From positions 3,749,501 to 3,813,500 of the forward strand of contig NC_012796.1 in the NCBI RefSeq assembly GCF_000010665.1: a stretch of 64,000 bases of DNA, read 5' to 3'. The DNA comes from Solidesulfovibrio magneticus RS-1 (GTDB lineage Bacteria; Desulfobacterota; Desulfovibrionia; Desulfovibrionales; Desulfovibrionaceae). The notes below the pieces were generated by a model. It had not been told where the DNA came from. It was given only the letters and a program-made list of their open reading frames with translations, and did not search any database. Below are positions 56,623 through 63,944 of this stretch, in pieces (position 1 is the stretch's first letter; the number at the start of each line of letters is the position of its first letter). The position numbers were made by a program, and so were the translations under genes.

Positions 56623-57785
56623 GAAAGGCCGGCGGAGGAATCAGCCGCCTGGGGCGGCTGCCCGGCCATCTCGATAACCAGACGCGGCGGCTGGCTGGCG
56701 CTGGCCGGCTCCTGGCGGACGGCTCCGCCATTTTCGTTGAGGAAGTTGATGCCGGCGGCCACCGGCCCCACTTCGCCGCCTGGCAACGTCGCGCCCTCGA
56801 TGACCAGGACGGCCCGGCCGCCCGAGGCGGCGTACAGGCGCACGGTCACAGCCCCCACGGCGGCGTCCAGGGACTGTCTGACCAGGGCGGCCAAGGCGGC
56901 CAGGAAGGGCTGTTTGCGGGTACGCAGGCGCAGGCCGGGGACGATCTCTCGAACCACGGGATCGCTGCCGGCGGCCCGGGGCATACGGTCGAGGATGGCG
57001 GCCAGTTCCTCGTCCAGGCGCACGTCCTGAAGATAGGGCTCCCGCTTGTCGCGCCGCTCGAATTCGCCGCGGTGGCGCTCCAGATCGGCGGCCATGCGGT
57101 CCTTGAGTTCGGCCACGGCGGTGACTCCGGCGGCGAGCCTGGGCATGGCCCGTTCAAGCAGGGTCTGGCGCAGGGATTCGAGATCGGCCGCAGCCCGGTC
57201 GGGCTGGCCGCCGCGCAGGCCTTCGGCCACGGCGGCAAAGGCGGCCTCCAGACGCGGCGCGGCGGCCAGGGCCCGGGAAAGGCGCAGGAGTTCCAGGTCC
57301 ATGGCTGAAATGGCGTTGCCCACGCCGTGCAAGTAGGCTCCGGCGGCTTCCACCTGGCCGGCGGCGTAGGCGGCCTCGGCCTCGGTTTCGGCCAGGCGTT
57401 CCCGAAGCCTGGATTCGCGCAGGGCCCGAGTGCGGGTGCGCAGCAAATCCGTGCGTCGGGCCATGCGCTGGGAAAGGGCGTCATGGGCCAAAAGCAGGGC
57501 GGCCTCGGCCTGACGACGGCGGCGGCCGTCCCTGGCGGCCAAGAAAGCCAGCCCCAGGCCGCCGACGGTCAAAAGGCCCATGACCAGACGCATGAGCCGG
57601 ATACGCGATTCTATCGCCGGCAGGCTGGCCGCCAGCGGCTGGATCACGCTTTCATAGTCCATGACCACAGCCCAGCCGATGGTGATGCAGATGGCCGCAG
57701 CCAAGGGCATGACCACGTCGGCCTCGTTGAGGCCGACGCCGATCGACGGACGCTGGTCGGGTTCGGAATCGGGCGATGGCGGCAT
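56619..57785 (-). CDS. Membrane protein with a degenerate histidine-kinase core
   Basis: 388 aa. The ATG at 57785 has AGGAGG six bases upstream. Two membrane helices (VVMPLAAAICITIGWAVVM and LVMGLLTVGGLGLAFLAA) flank a very short loop. A long coiled coil (RRRQAEAALLLAHDALSQRM...) leads to AGAYLHGVGNAISAMDLELL, which resembles the LHNVGN His box of some Desulfovibrio kinases. The ATPase region lacks a recognisable N box (RQSLDAAVGAVTV) and its DxGxG reads EGATLPGGEVG, so catalysis is doubtful. It lies upstream of the HDOD-NtrC pair and may regulate it as a pseudokinase. Confidence 0.7.
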   Translation of the reverse strand: MPPSPDSEPDQRPSIGVGLNEADVVMPLAAAICITIGWAVVMDYESVIQPLAASLPAIESRIRLMRLVMGLLTVGGLGLAFLAARDGRRRRQAEAALLLAHDALSQRMARRTDLLRTRTRALRESRLRERLAETEAEAAYAAGQVEAAGAYLHGVGNAISAMDLELLRLSRALAAAPRLEAAFAAVAEGLRGGQPDRAAADLESLRQTLLERAMPRLAAGVTAVAELKDRMAADLERHRGEFERRDKREPYLQDVRLDEELAAILDRMPRAAGSDPVVREIVPGLRLRTRKQPFLAALAALVRQSLDAAVGAVTVRLYAASGGRAVLVIEGATLPGGEVGPVAAGINFLNENGGAVRQEPASASQPPRLVIEMAGQPPQAADSSAGLS

Positions 57786-57947
57786 GGTTTCCTCCTGGCA
57801 GGAATCGTGCCGGATGCGCAAGCACAGGCAGGACACGGGCGGCGCCGCCGCAATCGGCCGGATGCCCGGCAACGGGCAAGCCGAGGCGTTATCCGAAAAA
57901 TCGTGACGGGCAGGCGCGCTCCACGGTTGGTGGAACGCGCCCGCTGT

Positions 57948-58688
57948 TTACTCCGGCAGGGAGATGCCGAAATCCATGCTGCCAAAGGAGTCGATGTTGT
58001 CTTCCATGCCGGTGCGCTCGACGTTTTCTTCCGCGGCCCGGGGGGCGGCGGGCTTGGACTTGCGCCGGCGGCGGGCGATGATCTCCTTGAGGAGTTCGTC
58101 GCGGCCCATGTAGCAGTCCAGGCACATGTCCTCGCGGGGGCTGAATTCCGAGGAGCGCTTGCGCAGGTTGCAGACCCGACACAGACGGTGGTCGGCCACG
58201 GCCACGGTCGGTTCGTCCTCGTCCTCGTCCTCGGCGAAGGCTTCCTCGGGAGCATCGACGATCTCCTCGTCGCCCTCCTCGGGGAGTTCCCGCTCGCGTT
58301 CGCGCTCACGCTCCTTGCGTACGGGCTTTTCCTTGCGCGCCTTGGCCGCGGCCGGGCGTTCGACGGCCGGTTCGTCGCCGGCGTCGGCTTCGATGCGCAG
58401 GCTGTAGGGCCCCTTGCGGGTACGCAGCGTCAGTTCGACGGCGAGCAACTCCGGGAACAGCTCGGCGAAAATCCGCACCAGTTGGAACTTCTTGTCCACG
58501 CCCTTGCGGCGCACCCGGATATAAGCCCGGTTGCCCTGCACCGTGGGCCAGATGGCCTTGTCCAGGTTGGCCTGACCGTCCTGCAGGAACCGGCCTTCGA
58601 CCACGAAGCCTTCCTCGCAGATGAAATAGTCCGTTCCGGGCTCGCAGTGGAAATAGTCCGCTTCCGGGGGTATTTTCTTCCAAACCAA
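57948..58688 (-). CDS. Hypothetical protein with Cys4 zinc site and charged linker
   Basis: 246 aa from a TTG at 58688 with GAGGAA upstream; no ATG lies near. The N-terminal 110 residues are an alpha/beta region (DYFICEEGFVVEGRFLQDGQ, NRAYIRVRRKGVDKKFQLVRI). A highly charged low-complexity linker (ERERERERELPEEGDEE) follows. CRVCNLRKRSSEFSPREDMCLDC then supplies two CxxC pairs for one zinc, and the tail is basic (IIARRRRKSK). It could bind nucleic acid or protein. I do not recognise the family. It is transcribed toward the degenerate-kinase gene, 162 bases away. Confidence 0.75.
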   Translation of the reverse strand: MVWKKIPPEADYFHCEPGTDYFICEEGFVVEGRFLQDGQANLDKAIWPTVQGNRAYIRVRRKGVDKKFQLVRIFAELFPELLAVELTLRTRKGPYSLRIEADAGDEPAVERPAAAKARKEKPVRKERERERERELPEEGDEEIVDAPEEAFAEDEDEDEPTVAVADHRLCRVCNLRKRSSEFSPREDMCLDCYMGRDELLKEIIARRRRKSKPAAPRAAEENVERTGMEDNIDSFGSMDFGISLPE

Positions 58689-58724
58689 AGCCGCTTCCTC
58701 ATCCGGCCGCGCGCGGCGGCCCTG

Positions 58725-59378
58725 TTAGAATCCCAGATCCTGATTGATCAGGACCACCGTGACGCGTCCCCGGGGGAAGCACTTCTCGGTAATGGTCCAC
58801 ACGTTGCAAATGCGCTGCGGGCTGCCGCAATCCTGGCAATGGGAGGTGGCCACGCAGGGCGTGTTCTTGGACAAGCGCATGGCGTTGACCGGGGCGGCGT
58901 AATTTTTGACGCGGGCCATGCCCGTAGCCACGTCGGGCACGATCTTGTTGCGCCCCAGGAGCACCACCACATGTCGGGGGCCGAAATTGATGGCGCAGGC
59001 CCGGTTGCCGATCATGTCGAGATTGACGAGCTTGCCGTCCTGCGTGACGGCGTTGGAGCCGGTGACGAAGAGGTCGGCCAAAAGGGCCTGACGGCGGCGT
59101 TCGTACATTTCCTCGGCCGGGATGGCATGGTCCATGGTATTGATGATGGACAGCTCCGGCCGGGCGGCCAAAAGCACCGGCAGGCCGGTGGCAGCCAGGG
59201 TCATGGAACCGCCGTAGGACACGACCTTGGGCGCCGTGGCCGGCAGCACCTCGCCGATGACGACCTGGGCCGCTTCCTCGGCGTCAGCCACGACATGGAC
59301 GAGAAAATGATTGTCCGAAAGAGCCTTGGCCGTGTCGGCCAGGCGTTTTTCGAAGTAGGCCTGAACAGGCGCCAACAT
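58725..59378 (-). CDS. LUD-domain protein (lactate utilisation family)
   Basis: 217 aa. The ATG at 59378 has GGAGG five bases upstream. The LUD (DUF162) fold is clear in VVSYGGSMTLAATGLPVLLA, LLADLFVTGSNAVTQDGKLV, GPRHVVVLLGRNKIVPDVATGM and the Cys-containing HCQDCGSPQRICN. Stand-alone members of this YkgG-like type occur in many anaerobes and are often called LutC-like, but no lutA or lutB lies here, so a role in lactate oxidation is not certain. It is 36 bases upstream of the Cys4 gene on the same strand. Confidence 0.87.
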   Translation of the reverse strand: MLAPVQAYFEKRLADTAKALSDNHFLVHVVADAEEAAQVVIGEVLPATAPKVVSYGGSMTLAATGLPVLLAARPELSIINTMDHAIPAEEMYERRRQALLADLFVTGSNAVTQDGKLVNLDMIGNRACAINFGPRHVVVLLGRNKIVPDVATGMARVKNYAAPVNAMRLSKNTPCVATSHCQDCGSPQRICNVWTITEKCFPRGRVTVVLINQDLGF

Positions 59379-59453
59379 GCCGCCTCCTTTGCCGCCCATG
59401 CAGCGGCGAAGCCCTTTTAATCGCGTCGCCCAAAAAAGCAAGGCATGGAATGG

Positions 59454-59906
59454 TCAGGGGTAGAGATTGCGCAGCTCTTCGAGAAACTGGGGCAAGGTGG
59501 CGTCGCGCCGGTTCTTGCGCACAACGACCCAAACACCCCAGGATATGGGGATGTTACGATTCTTGCGATCCGTGTAAAAGCCGTCGAGTCCGCTGACGAT
59601 GCGCCCGGCCGGCATGTCCGCGAAATAGGCGTCGGACTGGCGCATGATGCTGTCCATGATCTCGGAGCAGATGGTGTATTCGTTTTTGAGCGTGATGCCG
59701 AGGATGTTCTCGTTGAGGTTGAAGCCGTCGAAGATGCCCAGCACCAGATCGGTCTTTTGTTCCCGGGACAGCCCCGACCAGTAGGATCCGGCCCGGCGTT
59801 GGGCCTCGGCGGCGCAGGCCGGCGCATCGCCAAAGGCCGCCACGGCCAGCAGCAACAACAGCAGCGCACAAGTCGCAGTCCGCCCGCAAAAACGCCCACG
59901 CCCCAT
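59454..59906 (-). CDS. Secreted hypothetical protein
   Basis: 150 aa from the ATG at 59906, preceded by GGGGGGC. A signal peptide (TATCALLLLLLAVAAFGDAPACA) leads to a mature part of about 118 residues: SGLSREQKTDLVLGIFDGFN, YTICSEIMDSIMRQSDAYFA, GLDGFYTDRKNRNIPISWGV and a basic, helical end. It is a plausible periplasmic protein with a single mature Cys. No family is recognised. It lies about 100 bases past the phosphatase operon on the same strand. Confidence 0.75.
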   Translation of the reverse strand: MGRGRFCGRTATCALLLLLLAVAAFGDAPACAAEAQRRAGSYWSGLSREQKTDLVLGIFDGFNLNENILGITLKNEYTICSEIMDSIMRQSDAYFADMPAGRIVSGLDGFYTDRKNRNIPISWGVWVVVRKNRRDATLPQFLEELRNLYP

Positions 59907-60003
59907 CAAAGCCCCCCGGTTCCGCTCGCCCACGGTCTCATGCTGTTGCTTATAGAGCAACAGGTGCGCCGTTTCAACGGGTTGGCAAAAAAAACCATGT
60001 CCA

Positions 60004-60648
60004 TCAGGTTGAAAGCAGCTCCGGCGGCAAATGGTTGGTGACCACCGGCCCCAGCACCGGAGCTCGCCGGGACAGGCCGATGACCACCATGGCCGCGTTG
60101 GGTATGGCCACGGCCTGGCGGAAGGCCCGGAAACGGAACATGGCTTCTTCCACGCCAAGCCGGCCGCACAGGACGCGCAGCATCACCCCACGCAGGAACT
60201 GGCCGTGGGTGAAAACCGCCACATGACCGCTGGCTTCGGCCATGCGGTCGAGAAAGGACTCCACCCGGTCCCAAAAACCGAGAAACGATTCGGCTCCCTC
60301 GCCGTCCCGATACATGGGGTCCAGGCGCTCCCAGTAGTGTTCCACGGCCTCGTGGCGGTCCCCCCGCCGGGTGCCGGCGTAGCGGAAGGGGGCGAGATAG
60401 GTGAACTCCTGTACCGGCCACACGGCCACGGGCACGTCGGGAAAGCGCTCGCAAAGGGGCATGGCCGTCTGCACCGCCCGGTCGAAGGAGGAAAACACGA
60501 TGCGCCGGGGCGGCTTGTTGAAGCAGGAGGCGACCAGGGCAGCCTGGGCATGGCCCAGGCCGGTCAGCGGGATGGTGTCGGGGTATTCGGTCACTTCGCC
60601 GGCGTTGGAGGCGCTTTGGCCGTGCCGGATGCAGCGGATGACGGTCAT
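60004..60648 (-). CDS. Histidine phosphatase (phosphoglycerate mutase-like)
   Basis: 214 aa. The ATG overlaps the stop of the FliL-like gene by four bases (ATGA). The catalytic RHG is in VIRCIRHGQSASNAG, the second arginine in FSSFDRAVQTAMPLCERF, the acid in PVQEFTYLAPFRY and the second His in HVAVFTHGQFLRGVML. These give the complete branch-1 histidine phosphatase set. The substrate cannot be read; members act on sugar phosphates, alpha-ribazole phosphate or proteins. It is the third gene of the MFS-FliL-phosphatase operon. Confidence 0.88.
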   Translation of the reverse strand: MTVIRCIRHGQSASNAGEVTEYPDTIPLTGLGHAQAALVASCFNKPPRRIVFSSFDRAVQTAMPLCERFPDVPVAVWPVQEFTYLAPFRYAGTRRGDRHEAVEHYWERLDPMYRDGEGAESFLGFWDRVESFLDRMAEASGHVAVFTHGQFLRGVMLRVLCGRLGVEEAMFRFRAFRQAVAIPNAAMVVIGLSRRAPVLGPVVTNHLPPELLST

Positions 60649-61046
60649 GGCGTCCCCTTGATGACGACGTAGTCGAGATAAAACAATTTGACGGCCTTGG
60701 GGCTGCCGATGGCCGCGTTGATGTGGGCCAGCAATTGCGCCCGCAACATATCCCGGCCCTTGGGGGCCAGCAATTCGGCTGCGGATTTTCCTCGCAAAAA
60801 AAGCAGGATGGATTCACGCACCTGTAGCGTGGCGGCGGCCTTGGCTCCGAGCTCGTCGGTGAAAAGCACCTCAAAGCCCAGGCGCAGCCGGCCCAGCCCG
60901 CCGTTATCATCGATATTGACGTCAAAACTCGGGTAAGTCACCGTCCCGCCCCGGACCACGGGTTCGCCCTGGCCCAGGGCTTGGCCGACCAGACCCCAGC
61001 CTGTCAGCCAGACAACCGCCAGAAGCGATACAACCGCCCGTCTCAT
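60645..61046 (-). CDS. FliL-like protein
   Basis: 133 aa. The ATG at 61046 has GGAGG upstream and overlaps the stop of the MFS gene by four bases. An N-terminal helix or signal (VVSLLAVVWLTGWGLVGQAL) precedes a FliL-type periplasmic domain: VTYPSFDVNIDDNGGLGRLRL, LQVRESILLFLRGKSAAELL and KGRDMLRAQLLAHINAAIG. FliL normally sits at the flagellar stator. Here it is with a transporter and a phosphatase, away from flagellar genes, so it may be a stand-alone paralogue with another envelope role. Confidence 0.8.
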   Translation of the reverse strand: MRRAVVSLLAVVWLTGWGLVGQALGQGEPVVRGGTVTYPSFDVNIDDNGGLGRLRLGFEVLFTDELGAKAAATLQVRESILLFLRGKSAAELLAPKGRDMLRAQLLAHINAAIGSPKAVKLFYLDYVVIKGTP

Positions 61047-62221
61047 TGTCCCCCTCCCCGTCCGCCCAGGCTCCCGGGCAGCGGACCGGACCGCCGCAGT
61101 CCCACGGCCAGAGCCGTGGCCGCCGCCGCCGCTGCGACCAGGACCGATGCCGCCGCCCCGAATCCCAGCCGTCCCAGGACCAGTCCGGGCAGATAGGTTC
61201 CAAGCGCGCCGCCGGAATAATAAAAGGAAATATAGAGGCCGTTGACAAGCCCCTTGTGTTCGGCCTCGGCGCTGTTGAGCACGCCCGGAGCCACGGAATG
61301 GGCCATGAACATTCCCGTGCACAGGACGAAAACGCTGAGGAAGACCGCCCAGGCCGCCGGCACGGCAAAAAGCCCGGCCGCGCCGATGACCACGGCCGCG
61401 CCCATGGCCATGGCCCCGGCCGGCCCGCCCAGGCGGCCGGAAACCCGGTGGGAGGTCAGGCAGGTGACGATGCCCATGAGATAGCCGCAGTACATGGCCC
61501 CGGCCCGCAGGGGGGAGTAGCCTCCGTCCAGCTCGCCCAGGCGAAAAGGCAGCAGGTTGAGCATCCCGGAAAACACGAAAAACAGCAGGGCCACGATCAG
61601 ATAAGTGACCCAAAAACCCGGCTTGGCCAACACATGGGGCGCGTCGCGCAGGCGAATGGGCAAAAAGGCCGAGCGGCCGTCCGGGGGCAAGGCCAGACAG
61701 GCCAGGCAGCAGGCCACAAGGGTCCCCCCCAGGCAGTAGAAGGGAAATCGCCAGCCGAACAGATGGGCGGTCAGGCCCGAAAAAAAGCGCCCGGAAAAAC
61801 CGCCGAGCACCGTGACGGCGATGTAGGCGGCCATGACCCGGCGCACCTCGGCCGTAGGCACGGAGGTGGCGAGGTACGTCATCAGCGCCGTGAGCAGGCA
61901 GGGAACCACCAAGCCCTGCACCACCCGCAAGGCCAGGAAAACCTCGAAATCGACGCAAAAAGGCAAGGCCGCCGTGGTCGCGCCGAGAAGTCCCAGGGAC
62001 AGGGCGATAAGCGGCCGGGCCGGCACGGCGTCGAGAAAAAAACCGTAAACCAGCGGCGCGAGTCCCAGGGGCAGCATGGTGGCGGTGACGGCCAGGGAGG
62101 CTGTGGCCTGGGACGCGCCGAAAGCCTCGGCCAGAAGGGGCAACAAGGGCTGGGGCAGATAAATGGAGGAAATGCCGCACACAGTTGCGGCAAAAAGCGC
62201 GGCCAACGTCCACTTCCCCAT
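61043..62221 (-). CDS. MFS transporter
   Basis: 392 aa. The ATG at 62221 has GGAGG seven bases upstream; an in-frame GTG at 62239 is less likely. Twelve hydrophobic segments can be counted. The N-terminus (GISSIYLPQPLLPLLAEAFG) and the loop between helices 2 and 3 (GFFLDAVPARPLIALSLGL) match the MFS fold, closest to the YnfM/arabinose-efflux type. It is likely an inner-membrane drug or metabolite exporter. The substrate cannot be read. It is first in the operon with the FliL-like and phosphatase genes. Confidence 0.88.
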   Translation of the reverse strand: MGKWTLAALFAATVCGISSIYLPQPLLPLLAEAFGASQATASLAVTATMLPLGLAPLVYGFFLDAVPARPLIALSLGLLGATTAALPFCVDFEVFLALRVVQGLVVPCLLTALMTYLATSVPTAEVRRVMAAYIAVTVLGGFSGRFFSGLTAHLFGWRFPFYCLGGTLVACCLACLALPPDGRSAFLPIRLRDAPHVLAKPGFWVTYLIVALLFFVFSGMLNLLPFRLGELDGGYSPLRAGAMYCGYLMGIVTCLTSHRVSGRLGGPAGAMAMGAAVVIGAAGLFAVPAAWAVFLSVFVLCTGMFMAHSVAPGVLNSAEAEHKGLVNGLYISFYYSGGALGTYLPGLVLGRLGFGAAASVLVAAAAAATALAVGLRRSGPLPGSLGGRGGGQ

Positions 62222-62613
62222 CCCGTTCCCTCCGGTCACGTCGCGTCTGGTTCACATACTCCCGATTGGTTGCGGAGGAAAGCCCGGCTTCAACGATATG
62301 CGGCGGTTAGAAATCGTGGACGCCGCAGGCATGGCCATACGGCGTCCACGGATGGCCCGGGTCGACCGGCCGCCTGGGGGAACGGACCCCACGGCCAGGC
62401 TTGGGGGAGGCCGATGCGGGGGCGCTTCGCGACCGGCGTCCCGGGCCAGCCGGAGCGGGCGGCGGATTGGGGATCGGGCCACCCGGCTCCGGAAATGTTC
62501 GTGGCCGCGTTTGCAGCCGGCCGCCACACCGGCCTGTGTGCCCTTAGGCGACGACGCAGGGAAATGACCAAACCGCCACAGGGCGTCGTATCGCCGCCAG
62601 CGCGGGCGCGGCG
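62222..62613. other. Gap with one dyad and no supported gene
   Basis: 392 bases between the MFS gene and a small zinc-ribbon gene. GTGGACGCCG (62316-62325) and CGGCGTCCAC (62340-62349) form a perfect 10-bp dyad around 14 bases. Open frames cross the gap on both strands but lack ribosome sites and protein-like composition. Confidence 0.6.
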
Positions 62614-62778
62614 TCAGGACAGGCTGTCGATGTCCAGCGCCGCGCCGCAGCAGGGGCAGCGTTGCACCCGCGAACGGAACAGCAGGCGCGGCCGGAAAAA
62701 CACCGCCCGCCAGGTCGGGCCGCAAGGCCGGTATTCCACCAGGATGGACTTGCCGCAGCGGCAGTAACGACGTTGCAT
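62614..62778 (-). CDS. Small zinc-ribbon protein, 54 aa
   Basis: The ATG at 62778 has AAGGAGG seven bases upstream, which supports translation. The 54 residues carry YCRCGKSIL near the start and QRCPCCGAALDIDSL near the end, two Cys-x-Cys/Cys-x-x-Cys knuckles about 35 residues apart that could bind one zinc. The middle is basic and aromatic (WRAVFFRPRLLFRSRV). No family is recognised. It lies 68 bases past the stop of the CI-like repressor, on the same strand, and could be co-transcribed. Confidence 0.6.
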   Translation of the reverse strand: MQRRYCRCGKSILVEYRPCGPTWRAVFFRPRLLFRSRVQRCPCCGAALDIDSLS

Positions 62779-62846
62779 GATCCGCCTCCTTGTTGCGCGG
62801 CCTGCGCAACGAAGTAGATAAATATAAACAGTCTGATGAAAAAAAA

Positions 62847-63554
62847 TTACAGTTCCCGACCCACCCACAACACCCGGCCAATGAACCGCAAGGCGTCGAG
62901 CTCGTCCCCGGCCAGCACGATGGGCGCGTAGTCCCGGTTGTCGCTTAAAAGCACCAGCTGCCCGGGCCGCTTCTCCACCCGCTTGACCAACACCGTGTCC
63001 TCCAGCCCCACGGCATAGACCCCATGGGCCACCACCGCCGTCTGGCCCTGGTCAATCAGCACCATGTCGCCGTGGCGAATCTCGGGCTCCATGCTGTTGC
63101 CCACCACGTCCATGAGCACCATGCGCGACGGCTGCCCCTTGGCCCGCAGCCAGTCCTGGCGAAACGGATAGACCCGCTCCACCTCGCCGCCGGTCTCAAA
63201 CGACCCACCGCCGGCCGACAGCCGGGCCCGCACCTTGGGCACGGCGGCGAAAATCTCCGCCGCAACCGCCGCCCCGTCGTCGGCCGCGCTGCCCCGGCCG
63301 TCTCCGCGCCCCGCCCCGCTCCGCCGCCGGCCATACTCCAGCCAGTCCGGGTCGGCCCCGGTGCGGCGCGACACGGTGAGCACCCAGGCCTTGGGCACGG
63401 CCTCCTTGCGCTTGGCCTGGGTCACGGCCGAACGGTGCACGCCCAAAAGCGCCGCCAGCTCGGCCTGGGAGGCCAATCCCGCCGCCTTGGCCGCCCGCTC
63501 GAAAAACCCTTCAAAGCCGCCCAAGGCTTTTGTCTCCTCGTCTCGTTGCGTCAT
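62847..63554 (-). CDS. CI/LexA-type repressor with S24 peptidase-like domain
   Basis: 235 aa from the ATG at 63554. The N-terminal helix-turn-helix is AAGLASQAELAALLGVHRSAV, of the phage CI type. The C-terminal S24 domain has the Ser of the Ser-Lys dyad in VVGNSMEPEIRHGDMVLID and the Lys in DTVLVKRVEKRPGQLVLLSDN. This is the build of self-cleaving repressors. The expected cleavage-site Ala-Gly or Cys-Gly is not obvious in the linker. No other phage gene is nearby, so it may be a domesticated regulator. There is no Shine-Dalgarno sequence, and a -10 lies just upstream. Confidence 0.85.
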   Translation of the reverse strand: MTQRDEETKALGGFEGFFERAAKAAGLASQAELAALLGVHRSAVTQAKRKEAVPKAWVLTVSRRTGADPDWLEYGRRRSGAGRGDGRGSAADDGAAVAAEIFAAVPKVRARLSAGGGSFETGGEVERVYPFRQDWLRAKGQPSRMVLMDVVGNSMEPEIRHGDMVLIDQGQTAVVAHGVYAVGLEDTVLVKRVEKRPGQLVLLSDNRDYAPIVLAGDELDALRFIGRVLWVGREL

Positions 63555-63567
63555 GTTGCGTTTTATA
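63545..63567 (-). promoter_or_regulatory. Candidate promoter and repeat at the repressor start
   Basis: Minus strand TATAAA (63567-63562) would be a -10 whose transcript starts at or next to the repressor ATG (63554). GTTGCG occurs twice on the plus strand, 10 bases apart (63545 and 63555), across the start codon, which could be an operator. No good -35 is seen. Confidence 0.4.
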
Positions 63568-63637
63568 AACACCCCGTGTCCGGCCCGCAAGCTTTTTTTC
63601 CGGTTACAGCCTTGGACCGCTTTTTTTTCTGTCCTGC

Positions 63638-63665
63638 TAAAGACTGCCGTCAAGGCCGCCGATAA
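63638..63665 (+). promoter_or_regulatory. Sigma28 (FliA)-type promoter of the flgM-like gene
   Basis: TAAA (63638-63641) and a perfect GCCGATAA -10 (63658-63665) are separated by 16 bases; 15 is usual. The flgM-like ATG is 62 bases further on. Confidence 0.7.
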
Positions 63666-63727
63666 GAGCGGCGACGACGGATGTCTCCCAACGGGACCGG
63701 GAGAAACCAGCGACAAGGAAGTCCGCC

Positions 63728-63910
63728 ATGAACGCAGCAGCAAAGCACCACCGCGCCCGCGGCGTGGCCAGCGGCCATCAGGAAGATCCGGCCGAACGCG
63801 CCCGCCGTATCGCCGATCTCAAGCGGCGTGTGGCCTCCGGCACGTACCTGATCCAGCGCTACGAAATCATCGAAGGGCTCCTCGACGCCCTGGCCACCGA
63901 AACCGACTGA
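63728..63910 (+). CDS. flgM: FlgM-like anti-sigma28 factor
   Basis: 60 aa, short for FlgM. The ATG at 63728 has AAGGA upstream. After a polar N-terminus (HHRARGVASGHQEDPAERAR) the C-terminal half RIADLKRRVASGTYLIQRYEIIEGLL follows the FlgM pattern of a helix, a GTY/GxY turn and a second helix, which bind sigma28. A sigma28-type promoter lies just upstream, as expected for FlgM feedback. No other flagellar structural gene is in the window. An alternative is an unrelated small helical protein. Confidence 0.72.
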   Translation: MNAAAKHHRARGVASGHQEDPAERARRIADLKRRVASGTYLIQRYEIIEGLLDALATETD

Positions 63911-63924
63911 TCTGGCCCCTTTCC

Positions 63925-63944
63925 AAGCCGGCAACGCCGGTTTT
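63925..63944 (+). terminator. Weak hairpin after the flgM-like gene
   Basis: AAGCCGGC-AAC-GCCGGTTT pairs over eight positions and ends in TTTT, partly within the stem. It lies 14 bases after the stop. The remaining bases to 64000 show no gene. Confidence 0.4.

Noticed and set aside
58725-59378. LUD protein as part of a lutABC lactate operon
   Set aside because: Neither lutA nor lutB is adjacent; the flanking genes are unrelated.
62163-62571. Open frames on both strands in the gap before the zinc-ribbon gene
   Set aside because: No Shine-Dalgarno site, Arg/Pro/Ser-rich composition and overlap with the MFS start on one side. Kept as a noncoding gap.
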